Assembly: GCA_029879555.1 (NCBI GenBank) | Contig: JAOUQB010000155.1 | Coordinates: 1 to 6,244, forward strand | From: Nitrospirota bacterium | GTDB lineage: Bacteria > Nitrospirota > Nitrospiria > Nitrospirales > UBA8639 | DNA length: 6,244 nt | Direction of reading: 5' to 3' | Shown here: positions 1 to 5,257 of the stretch, piece by piece | Position numbering within the stretch: the first letter of the stretch is position 1 | How the letters are laid out: the number at the start of each line of letters is the position of its first letter | Notes under the pieces: model-generated | What the model was told of the DNA's origin: nothing | The model's input: only the letters and a program-made list of their open reading frames with translations | The model's database searches: none | Program-made: the position numbers and the translations under genes

Positions 1-232
1 CTGGTATAAATTTACTGATTCGGCCCGCAGCTTGTGCAAGATGAAATTGCCTGTGATATGCAGCAATCTGTTGAGGAGAGAAGACAATAATACCATCACC
101 TAGCCGACAGGGACGCACAAGTTGGATCGGAGAAGTGCCTTGCCGCAAGCGTAAAACTTGCTCTTCAACCTGTGAGAAGGAGAGCCCTTGTCGCTGTAAT
201 TCCTGTTGATCAACCTGTGTAAGAGATAACAA
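1..232 (-). CDS. DUF4301 family protein, N-terminal part (cut by left window edge)
   Basis: Open frame of 77 codons running off the left edge, so the C-terminal majority is missing. I recognise the order of motifs typical of the DUF4301 N-terminus: an opening QVDQQELQRQG, then a helix SFSQVEEQVLRLRQG (residues 18-32), then IQLVRPCRLGDGI (36-48), then a helix leading to AAGRISKFIP (68-77). Family members continue with a Ser/Gly/Ala-rich SGAASRM-like motif, which would lie just outside the window. The biochemical function of DUF4301 is not established. The start is a TTG: no ATG or GTG lies in frame after the methyltransferase stop, and an AGGGGA Shine-Dalgarno sits 6 bases upstream. The 25-base gap to the methyltransferase stop suggests co-transcription. 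The family call rests on remembered motifs, not on a search. Confidence 0.75.
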   Translation of the reverse strand, partial: MLSLTQVDQQELQRQGLSFSQVEEQVLRLRQGTSPIQLVRPCRLGDGIIVFSPQQIAAYHRQFHLAQAAGRISKFIP

Positions 233-238
233 GCCCGT

Positions 239-244
239 TCCCCT
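239..244 (-). promoter_or_regulatory. Shine-Dalgarno AGGGGA that sets the TTG start of the DUF4301 gene
   Basis: On the minus strand AGGGGA is followed by six bases and then TTG (232-230). It lies in the 25-base gap between the methyltransferase stop and the next gene, and is the main argument for the TTG start. Confidence 0.6.
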
Positions 245-257
245 GCTTCGATGCTGG

Positions 258-1034
258 TTAACTCGAAGCCACTTCTTGTTCACTCCGTGGGCGGCGGTGG
301 CAAATGACTAAGACTTCATCAATATTGTTGTCATGCGTCAACCCCGGCTTAAATTTCAATTTTTTTTGAAATTTAAGGCCAAGAGGAAAGAGAAAACGAT
401 TATGGAACGACATCGCCATTTCAAAATGCCGACGAAGAAACCATGTGCCAACCCTACTCAATAAGGGGCTGTTTGGTTGCATGCCATAGGCGGTGCTGCG
501 TTGAATCTCCAATTCATGTTGGTTGATCAAGCCAAGAAGGTCGCTTGGTTCATAGCGGCGAAAATGCCCAACAAGGGTATCGAATGGCGTCCAGGCCTGT
601 GCAAAGAGAGGGACGGAGAAGACCAGGGTTCCTCCGTCTTCCAATAAACGGTTGACCTTGGAAAAAATGGCCTGATCATCGGGAATATGTTCAATGATGT
701 CGAAAAGACAAATGAGATCGAAGGGGGTTTCTGAAATTGGGAAAGTTTCAAAGTTACCAACGTGAACGTGGCCGCCTGCGTTCCGAAGATGGCGGCAGGC
801 CTCCTCGCTCGTATCCACAAACATTGTGTCCTGAATAGGGAGCCGTGGACGAAGACCAGGCCCAACTTCGAGGCGGCGCGGTGCCGTACGAGAGAGCTCA
901 GAAAGAACCTCCCACGTATTAAAATGTTCGGGACCATAAAATTTGGAGTTGGCCCAGAGGCGCTGATAGAAATCCTGATTGATTTCGGCCATTCGGTGGC
1001 GATCTTCTCTTTGAACTTGCTGCATGGATTTCAT
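258..1034 (-). CDS. Class I SAM-dependent methyltransferase
   Basis: 258-residue soluble protein with a Rossmann-type methyltransferase core. The SAM-binding glycine loop (motif I) is LEVGPGL at residues 55-61. The acidic end of strand 2 is FVD (72-74). Strand 4 with the post-motif is FDLICLFDIIEHIPDD (105-120), and LLEDGGTLVFSVP (130-142) matches the strand 5 region. GHFRRYEPSDL (157-167) is common in the Methyltransf_11/23-type small-molecule or lipid methyltransferases. The substrate cannot be read from sequence. No signal peptide is seen; a mildly hydrophobic stretch at about 206-220 is followed by a very basic KFQKKLKFKPG (221-231), perhaps a membrane- or nucleic-acid-facing patch. No strong Shine-Dalgarno precedes ATG 1034, so a nearby start such as residue 4 or 15 is possible. 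It appears to be the first gene of an operon with the DUF4301 gene. Confidence 0.9.
   Translation of the reverse strand: MKSMQQVQREDRHRMAEINQDFYQRLWANSKFYGPEHFNTWEVLSELSRTAPRRLEVGPGLRPRLPIQDTMFVDTSEEACRHLRNAGGHVHVGNFETFPISETPFDLICLFDIIEHIPDDQAIFSKVNRLLEDGGTLVFSVPLFAQAWTPFDTLVGHFRRYEPSDLLGLINQHELEIQRSTAYGMQPNSPLLSRVGTWFLRRHFEMAMSFHNRFLFPLGLKFQKKLKFKPGLTHDNNIDEVLVICHRRPRSEQEVASS
348..377. repeat. Perfect 12-bp AT-rich inverted repeat with 6-base loop inside the methyltransferase gene
   Basis: The left arm CTTAAATTTCAA (348-359) and right arm TTGAAATTTAAG (366-377) are exact reverse complements, separated by TTTTTT (360-365). In the mRNA (minus strand) the loop reads A6 within a run of eight A. 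It encodes the basic LKFQKKLKFK stretch near the C-terminus of the methyltransferase, about 90 bases before its stop. It could form an RNA hairpin, although its AT content makes it weak. Confidence 0.85.
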
Positions 1035-1227
1035 GGATGCACTTAACCGATGAAAGGGAAAGCCTGATGCCTATAGGAGTCAGGGAAGAGCGAGATAATG
1101 TCCCTGCATGAACAACATGATTCTATGTCAAAGAGTGAAGAATTGGCCATATAGACTTGCGAATGCAATTTGGTAGGATAACGACAAAAAAAGAATATTA
1201 AAACTGAAAATCTGTTGCCAAGCGTTC

Positions 1228-1258
1228 TTGAACCTGCTCAAAGGAAGATCACTAATAT
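1228..1258 (+). promoter_or_regulatory. Possible promoter of the DUF3015-like lipoprotein gene (weak)
   Basis: A -35-like TTGAAC (1228-1233) is followed after 17 bases by ACTAAT (1251-1256), or after 19 bases by TAATAT (1253-1258). The spacing fits a sigma70 promoter only loosely, and the leader to ATG 1282 would be short. It is offered as a candidate only, in the otherwise unexplained divergent gap 1035-1281. Confidence 0.25.
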
Positions 1259-1268
1259 TTTTTGATTC

Positions 1269-1274
1269 GGGAGA
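1269..1274 (+). promoter_or_regulatory. Shine-Dalgarno GGGAGA that decides the lipoprotein start
   Basis: GGGAGA lies 7 bases before ATG 1282. It favours that ATG over the in-frame TTG at 1228, whose upstream sequence has no ribosome binding site. Confidence 0.55.
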
Positions 1275-1281
1275 TACCGTG

Positions 1282-1701
1282 ATGACTATTGTTCAGTTGA
1301 TTGTCTGGGGTCTGGTCGGAACAGTCTTGAGTGGCTGCACATTGAAAGCTACAACCGATACGAGCACTGATGGTACAACAGAATTTTTATCCTCCACTAC
1401 CGGGGGAACCTGGTGGACTGAAGACGGTTTGATAAAACCGGGGCACCATGCTGGGGCTTTTGTCGCCCTCAATTACGATAATCTCCTGCAGGACATGGCC
1501 AAAGGAGAAGGAGAGTATGTAGCGGCATTCGGGAAGCTACTCCATGTCCACCCCGTACATCAGCAGGCCTTTGCCGATCGATTACAACAACGCTATCCAG
1601 ATCTCTCCGGGCTCAAGGTTGGTCAAGATCCCATGACGGTGAAGCAATTTCTTCATGAGGTCGATTCCGTCACCACACAGACTGTATCCCCATCTTTGTA
1701 A
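1282..1701 (+). CDS. Small lipoprotein with DUF3015-like core
   Basis: 139-residue predicted lipoprotein. A short hydrophobic signal ends in the lipobox LSGC with the acylated Cys at residue 19. Then come a Ser/Thr-rich linker (about 21-41), GGTWWTEDGLIKPGHHAGAF (41-60), and the conserved-looking core FVALNYDNLLQDMAKGEGEY (60-79) followed by a helix and FADRLQQRYPDL (97-108). The pattern N-x2-L-x2-D-M-A-x-G-E-G-E-Y followed by F-x3-LQ resembles DUF3015 proteins, whose function is unknown. ATG 1282 is chosen for its Shine-Dalgarno. The resulting n-region has no basic residue, which is unusual; the longer frame from TTG 1228 would add Lys and Arg but lacks a ribosome binding site. There is no clear operon partner: it diverges from the methyltransferase and converges with the 56-codon gene. 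The lipoprotein call is firm; the DUF3015 link is moderate. Confidence 0.75.
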   Translation: MTIVQLIVWGLVGTVLSGCTLKATTDTSTDGTTEFLSSTTGGTWWTEDGLIKPGHHAGAFVALNYDNLLQDMAKGEGEYVAAFGKLLHVHPVHQQAFADRLQQRYPDLSGLKVGQDPMTVKQFLHEVDSVTTQTVSPSL

Positions 1702-1820
1702 GAGCCCAATTCCCATTCTCTCGTTCAGGACTTTTTGGCAGGTGGCTCCACCATCCACCGAGAAATTAGCTATTCGTGTTCTTTGGTAACCTTCATCGGT
1801 CTGCTTAAGGCTGTACGGGC

Positions 1821-1991
1821 TTAACTATCGGCCCCACCTTGCAAGTAGCCTAGTCCAATTTTTAAAGCCCGTCTGGTGATCTCCGGCCATCGGGCCTCGG
1901 GATACTCTGCCAACACCTTAGATGATTTGGCATCCTGAATATCAAGTTCCTTAATTCGAATAATCCCATCTTCTATTTTGACGTCAGCCAC
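1821..1991 (-). CDS. Small conserved-looking protein of 56 residues, function unknown
   Basis: The GTG start at 1991 is preceded 6 bases upstream by an excellent AAAGGAG Shine-Dalgarno, and the frame closes with TAA at 1823-1821. The protein begins ADVKIEDGIIRIKELDIQD, an alternating strand-like segment, and continues with a helix-forming half containing EYPEARWPEITRRALKIGLG (residues 29-48). This layout (short beta hairpin with a D-G turn, then a helix ending RALxIGL) resembles the extreme N-terminus of some longer bacterial proteins I recall only vaguely, including RmuC-like ones. Here it stands alone. No signal peptide or membrane segment is present, so a cytosolic location is likely. It lies 105 bases downstream of the coiled-coil gene on the same strand and may be transcribed with it. 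It could be a genuine small protein or the remnant of a longer gene; the good start signals favour a real gene. Confidence 0.65.
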   Translation of the reverse strand: MADVKIEDGIIRIKELDIQDAKSSKVLAEYPEARWPEITRRALKIGLGYLQGGADS

Positions 1992-1997
1992 TGGACT

Positions 1998-2004
1998 CTC
2001 CTTT
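1998..2004 (-). promoter_or_regulatory. Strong Shine-Dalgarno AAAGGAG of the 56-codon gene
   Basis: On the minus strand AAAGGAG is followed by six bases (AGTCCA) and GTG. It is the best ribosome binding site in the window and the main support for this short gene with its GTG start. Confidence 0.7.
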
Positions 2005-2096
2005 GGTTAAGACACGTCTTCCTCGGTGTGGGCAGGAATATGTCAAGTAAAATAGTGTGAATGCTGAGAATAAACCGGCATCGTCTTTTCTTGTAG

Positions 2097-3755
2097 TCAT
2101 TCGCCGGCAAGATTCGCCTTTGGTATTTCACTGCCCTGGATCCGTTGACTAAGGACCCATCGGTTAAGAGGGGTTGTTGAGGCTCCTGCTGTAAAATATT
2201 TCAGCGTGTGATAAAAAATATACACGGCGTCATCGGCGGGCTCGGCGGTTGCCACCTGAAATTGTTCCCATTCATAGTGTGTGGTGGTTTTCGTGCCGGA
2301 GAGTGTAAGGTCGCCGCTTAATCGAACATCGACTTCGTCAATTTCAATCTCACTGGTCTCTTTTTTCCTGGCTACTTTATCACTATTAATGACGAGCTTG
2401 AGAATGTTTCCAATTTCATACTTGGGCTTGGCCAAGGTTTCCTGGGCGATCCGCAGTAACTCTGCATTGGTCGAGGCGGCTTTGGGCATTCGTACGGACT
2501 GCAGGGCTTCGGCCCGTTGTGTTCGATACCGGGTTTTGGCCTGGATAATCGCATCACGAAGGGTTTGGCGCTGGGCGAGCGTCTCTCTTTTCAGAAGGGT
2601 ATCCAAGGCGATCCCGGCTTCCACTATGTGAAGCTCACGATCCAATCTCTCTATTGATTCCGCCTCTCGGCCTTTACCCAAAAAGTCATTTTCCAGTGAT
2701 TGCTGATTGGTTGGATCGAGATTTCTGAACCATTTCAAGGTGTCTTGGGTGGCTTCTACTTGGACCTGTACATTGGCTTCCAGTTGCTTCAGCGTGTCAT
2801 CGATTGATCTGACATCCTGTTGCAAGGTATTCATGAGCCGGGACACATCTTGTGAATCGAAGGCTGCGCCTTCTTCCAACGTTCCCCGGGTGGCTGGCAG
2901 CCAAGCCTTTTCCTGAATAACCTTCAATTGGCGAAAATCAGAAATCGCCGCTGTTCGGACGACTTTGGCTTGTGCAATCCATTGGGTCATATCCTGGCCG
3001 GTATAGGGAATACCAGGAGTCGGAGGGGGACGTCTGCTATATATTTTTACCTGGAGATCTGTCAGACGAGCTTGAACATCGCCTAACTCCTCAAGAGCGA
3101 CGCTGGCCTGATCCTTCCCAAAACGAATCATCCCGTCAAATTTTTGGAGTTCGGCGGTAGCCTGCTGAACATCAGAATCCTGGGCAAAGCCTGAATAGCC
3201 TTGAAGAGATTGATGAAAGCGTGCAGCGGCCGCCAGATATTGTTTGACGTACTCCGAATCTTGGAATGGCTTGGGTCCGCCTTGATCCAGGGTTTCTGTG
3301 GCACTGACAATATCTCGTGTAAGTTTTTTTATCCGTGCACGGTCTTGAGAAATCATGGCTCCTTGTGTCGGAGGTGAATGTTCTATTGAGGTCGTGGGTA
3401 AGGGGCTATTTTTCGGCGGATCCAGGACAGGAGCAGAAGATGTGGCTTGGGCCTTCTTCATCAATTTCGATTGTAAGGTGTTGACGAGATTGTTGAGGCG
3501 AGAATCAGCCAATCGCCATGATTCATGGGATTGATTGTTCGAGGTATCCAGACGTTCCCGAGTCAATTGTAAGAGTTTTAAAGCCCGGTATACGGCGCTA
3601 TCCGGCGTGGTGGTCTTTTTTGAAAACTGCGCTTCAATGCGTGTCATGTCATCCATAGCCGCGTTGATTTGGGTGTCGACTGGTTCGATGGCCAATCCTC
3701 CTTGCGGGAAACACAGCAAGAGCACAAACCCCATACACATTGAAAAGGGTCTCAT
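2097..3755 (-). CDS. Secreted helix-rich (coiled-coil) protein with unknown beta-rich C-terminal domain
   Basis: 552-residue protein of unrecognised family. Residues 1-22 form a Sec signal peptide: MRPFS n-region, hydrophobic GFVLLLCF, likely cleavage after GGLA. There is no lipobox, so the product is probably periplasmic. Then come helices to about residue 103, a Pro/Ser/Thr-rich linker (about 104-132), and a long helical, heptad-like region rich in Gln, Glu, Leu and Arg, broken by a proline segment RRPPPTPGIP. The last ~107 residues (446-552) look different, with alternating strands (EIEIDEVDVRLSGDLTLSG), aromatic residues (YEWEQFQV, VYIFYHTLKYF) and PLNRW near the end. The frame is open back to 3929, but ATG 3755 is preferred: a GAGG sits 9 bases upstream, a signal peptide follows directly, and the longer form would cover the divergent promoter at 3901-3929. 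It is transcribed away from the lipoprotein operon, possibly with the 56-codon gene. An envelope role is inferred from export and position only. Confidence 0.8.
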   Translation of the reverse strand: MRPFSMCMGFVLLLCFPQGGLAIEPVDTQINAAMDDMTRIEAQFSKKTTTPDSAVYRALKLLQLTRERLDTSNNQSHESWRLADSRLNNLVNTLQSKLMKKAQATSSAPVLDPPKNSPLPTTSIEHSPPTQGAMISQDRARIKKLTRDIVSATETLDQGGPKPFQDSEYVKQYLAAAARFHQSLQGYSGFAQDSDVQQATAELQKFDGMIRFGKDQASVALEELGDVQARLTDLQVKIYSRRPPPTPGIPYTGQDMTQWIAQAKVVRTAAISDFRQLKVIQEKAWLPATRGTLEEGAAFDSQDVSRLMNTLQQDVRSIDDTLKQLEANVQVQVEATQDTLKWFRNLDPTNQQSLENDFLGKGREAESIERLDRELHIVEAGIALDTLLKRETLAQRQTLRDAIIQAKTRYRTQRAEALQSVRMPKAASTNAELLRIAQETLAKPKYEIGNILKLVINSDKVARKKETSEIEIDEVDVRLSGDLTLSGTKTTTHYEWEQFQVATAEPADDAVYIFYHTLKYFTAGASTTPLNRWVLSQRIQGSEIPKANLAGE

Positions 3756-3763
3756 TATTCCGA

Positions 3764-3769
3764 TCCTCA
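3764..3769 (-). promoter_or_regulatory. Shine-Dalgarno TGAGGA that decides the start of the coiled-coil protein
   Basis: On the minus strand GAGG lies 9 bases before ATG 3755. The upstream in-frame ATG at residue 45 of the longer frame has only a weak GGTAGC before it, and the first ATG (3929) has none. Confidence 0.5.
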
Positions 3770-3843
3770 ATAAATTTTGGAAGCCCAACGACTTCATGCT
3801 ACCAATCATGGCAACCAATGAAAAGAGACGCAGCATTGAAACA

Positions 3844-3855
3844 AGAACAGGTTCT
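3844..3855. repeat. Short inverted repeat AGAAC-AG-GTTCT in the divergent control region
   Basis: Arms of 5 bp are exact reverse complements around a 2-base centre, about 45 bases upstream of the -35 of the lipoprotein operon. It has the form of a binding site for a dimeric regulator, but a 10-bp match of this kind can occur by chance. Confidence 0.4.
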
Positions 3856-3872
3856 GTCTCGCCAGAGTCGTA

Positions 3873-3884
3873 CTCAACATTGAG
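3873..3884. repeat. Short inverted repeat CTCAA-CA-TTGAG in the divergent control region
   Basis: Arms of 5 bp with a 2-base centre, the same geometry as the AGAAC repeat 29 bases upstream, placed 16 bases before the -35 hexamer. It is a possible activator or repressor site; no regulator can be named. Confidence 0.4.
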
Positions 3885-3900
3885 AAGATGCCTGATTTTC

Positions 3901-3929
3901 TTGACAGGTTGTAGGGGCAATGCTAGCAT
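3901..3929 (+). promoter_or_regulatory. Sigma70-type promoter of the LPP20-LpoB-COG3014 operon
   Basis: Consensus -35 TTGACA (3901-3906), a 17-base spacer, and -10 TAGCAT (3924-3929) preceded by TGC, which gives the extended -10 TGn motif. Predicted transcription start is near 3936, leaving a leader of about 57 bases before ATG 3993. The -10 lies inside the perfect palindrome AATGCTAGCATT (3919-3930). Confidence 0.7.
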
Positions 3930-3930
3930 T
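3919..3930. repeat. Perfect 12-bp palindrome overlapping the -10 element
   Basis: AATGCTAGCATT equals its own reverse complement and covers the whole -10 hexamer. A dimeric repressor bound here would block RNA polymerase. No regulator gene is visible in the window. Confidence 0.6.
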
Positions 3931-3980
3931 TTCTAAGTCTTTCCAGCATGAAATCACTCAAAAAAACAATTTTTTCACCT

Positions 3981-3984
3981 GAGG
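3981..3984 (+). promoter_or_regulatory. Shine-Dalgarno GAGG that decides the LPP20 gene start
   Basis: GAGG lies 8 bases before ATG 3993. The earlier in-frame ATG at 3948 has no ribosome binding site and would place 15 extra residues before the signal peptide. Confidence 0.6.
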
Positions 3985-3992
3985 CCAATCCC

Positions 3993-4565
3993 ATGCTCAT
4001 AAAAAAGCAGAGGTGTCACCATCAGCTCGTGAACGTTCTGTTTCTGGGAGTGTTTATCTTGGCCCTCATTTCTTGTGGCGGTCCGCCAAATTGGGTGAAA
4101 GAAGGCTCAGGTGTTCTCAATCAAGACGATTCCAAATCTATTTATGGCATGGGCGCCATTGTTGGGGTCAAAAATGAACCTCTGGCTTGGGAAGCGGCTG
4201 AAAACCGAGCTCGAGCCGAACTGGCCAAAACGTTTCGGTCCTATACCGCGTATCTCATGCAAGATTATGCCGCTTCGACGACTGCAGGGAATTTCACTAA
4301 ATCGACCGAAGAACAAAACGTGGAGCGAGCGGTGAAAACCTTCACGGCCATTACCTTAAATGGGGTGCGTCCGGTTGATCGTTATAAAGACGAAGACACA
4401 ACGACATATTATGTCTTGACGAAATTATCCATTGAGGACATGAAGGCCGTCCTTCAACAATCGGAAGAGTTAGATGCTGAAGTTCGCGCCTATGTCCAAA
4501 AAAATGCCGACCGGGTATTTAAGCAACTGCAAGAAGAAGAAGCGAAGCGCCCGGGTGGGTTATAG
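3993..4565 (+). CDS. LPP20 family lipoprotein
   Basis: 190-residue lipoprotein. The signal peptide begins MLIKKQRCHHQ, has the hydrophobic core VNVLFLGVFILAL, and ends in lipobox LISC with Cys28 as the lipid anchor. The mature part opens GGPPNWVKEGSGVLNQDD followed by SIYGMGAIVG (49-58). This PxWV...GxG pattern, then WEAAENRARAELAKTF (66-81) and TTTYYVLTKLSIEDMKAVL (136-154), is typical of the LPP20 domain, which is also found in flagellar FlgP-type lipoproteins. The C-terminus is a charged helix (QKNADRVFKQLQEEEAK). The likely location is the outer membrane, facing the periplasm. It is first in the operon and 39 bases ahead of the LpoB-family gene. In other bacteria LPP20, LpoB and COG3014 genes recur together, which supports the call. 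The molecular role is unknown: it may be a partner of the next two lipoproteins. Confidence 0.88.
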   Translation: MLIKKQRCHHQLVNVLFLGVFILALISCGGPPNWVKEGSGVLNQDDSKSIYGMGAIVGVKNEPLAWEAAENRARAELAKTFRSYTAYLMQDYAASTTAGNFTKSTEEQNVERAVKTFTAITLNGVRPVDRYKDEDTTTYYVLTKLSIEDMKAVLQQSEELDAEVRAYVQKNADRVFKQLQEEEAKRPGGL

Positions 4566-4604
4566 CTTCGTCTGTTTGTGCGAGTACAACAAGTGGACCA
4601 ACCC

Positions 4605-5243
4605 ATGACATCCTTGCCCCCTAATACTATGACGACTTTTCGATGCAGTCTTTTGATCGGTCTTTGCGTGTTAAGCCTGGTCGCTTTGACAGGTTGTGGG
4701 AAAGAGAAGAAGGTCACGCGTGTCGATCCGGGTGTGGTCACTGATTTAAGCGGTCGGTGGAACGATACGGATTCTAAAATGGTGGCCGAAACCATGATTC
4801 AGGAAATGGTGAATCGCCCGTGGCTGCAAAAATTTACAGGAACGCAGGGGCGTGAGCCGGTGGTGATAGTCGGAACGATTTTGAATAAAAGTCACGAACA
4901 TATTGATGTGGGAACGTTTGTCACCGATCTAGAACGAGAAATGACCAATTCTCAAAAAGTGTTATTTGTTGCCAGTAAAAGTGAACGAGAAGAGATTCGA
5001 GATGAACGCAAAGAGCAGGCTGTCTATTCTCGAGAAGATACGCAAAAGCGCCCAGGTCAAGAACTGGGTGCGGATTTCATGATGAAAGGCACGATTGCCA
5101 CCATTCTGGATGAATCGGCTGGGACAAAAGCCATCTATTATCAAGTCGATCTCGATCTCATTGATTTAGAAAATAATGTCAAATCCTGGTATGGCCAGAA
5201 AAAAATCAAAAAGGTTGTTGAACGAAAACGCACGTTGTTCTAA
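4605..5243 (+). CDS. LpoB family lipoprotein (penicillin-binding protein activator-like)
   Basis: 212-residue lipoprotein with hydrophobic signal CSLLIGLCVLSLVA and a consensus lipobox LTGC (Cys31). The mature protein carries the LpoB-family signature VTDLSGRWNDTDSKMVAETM (45-64), then NRPWLQKF (70-77), PVVIVGTILNKSHEHID (85-101), the helix TFVTDLEREM (104-113), and a final strand pair including GADFMMKGTI (155-164) and YYQVDLDLIDLENNVKSW (178-195). In E. coli, LpoB spans the periplasm from the outer membrane and activates PBP1b. Here the long disordered linker of E. coli LpoB is absent, so reaching a synthase directly is doubtful, and the gene symbol is withheld. The start is uncertain: ATG 4605 has AAGTGGA 7 bases upstream, whereas ATG 4629 and GTG 4578 lack any ribosome binding site. 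It is the middle gene of the lipoprotein operon. Confidence 0.85.
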   Translation: MTSLPPNTMTTFRCSLLIGLCVLSLVALTGCGKEKKVTRVDPGVVTDLSGRWNDTDSKMVAETMIQEMVNRPWLQKFTGTQGREPVVIVGTILNKSHEHIDVGTFVTDLEREMTNSQKVLFVASKSEREEIRDERKEQAVYSREDTQKRPGQELGADFMMKGTIATILDESAGTKAIYYQVDLDLIDLENNVKSWYGQKKIKKVVERKRTLF

Positions 5244-5257
5244 ATCTATGCCTGCCC

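Noticed and set aside
1098..1154. 18-codon plus-strand frame (MSLHEQHDSM...) in the gap between methyltransferase and lipoprotein
   Set aside because: Too short to judge, and the ribosome binding site is weak. Nothing else supports it.
1741..1752. GGTG-GCTC-CACC hairpin between the convergent genes as a terminator
   Set aside because: Only a 4-bp stem with no T-run after it. No convincing terminator is visible in 1702-1820.
2018..2046. Perfect TTGACA on the minus strand (2046-2041) as a promoter for the 56-codon gene
   Set aside because: The hexamer 17 bases downstream reads AGGAAG, which is not a -10. No acceptable -10 was found at nearby spacings.
2281..2631. Plus-strand open frames inside the coiled-coil gene (here and at 2707, 2972, 3535)
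   Set aside because: They overlap a long exported protein on the opposite strand, have skewed Ser/Arg-rich composition and no start signals, so they are shadows.
3756..3929. Upstream extension of the coiled-coil gene by 58 codons to ATG 3929
   Set aside because: It would put extra sequence before a good signal peptide, has no ribosome binding site, and covers the divergent promoter and its palindromes. The open frame there is probably chance.
3960..3975. A7-CAA-T6 hairpin in the LPP20 leader as an attenuator
   Set aside because: The stem is only A-T pairs with a three-base loop and is unlikely to be stable. It is followed by the ribosome binding site rather than a termination signal.
3948..3992. 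Earlier in-frame ATG for the LPP20 gene
   Set aside because: No Shine-Dalgarno before it, whereas ATG 3993 has GAGG at 8 bases and starts a normal lipoprotein signal.
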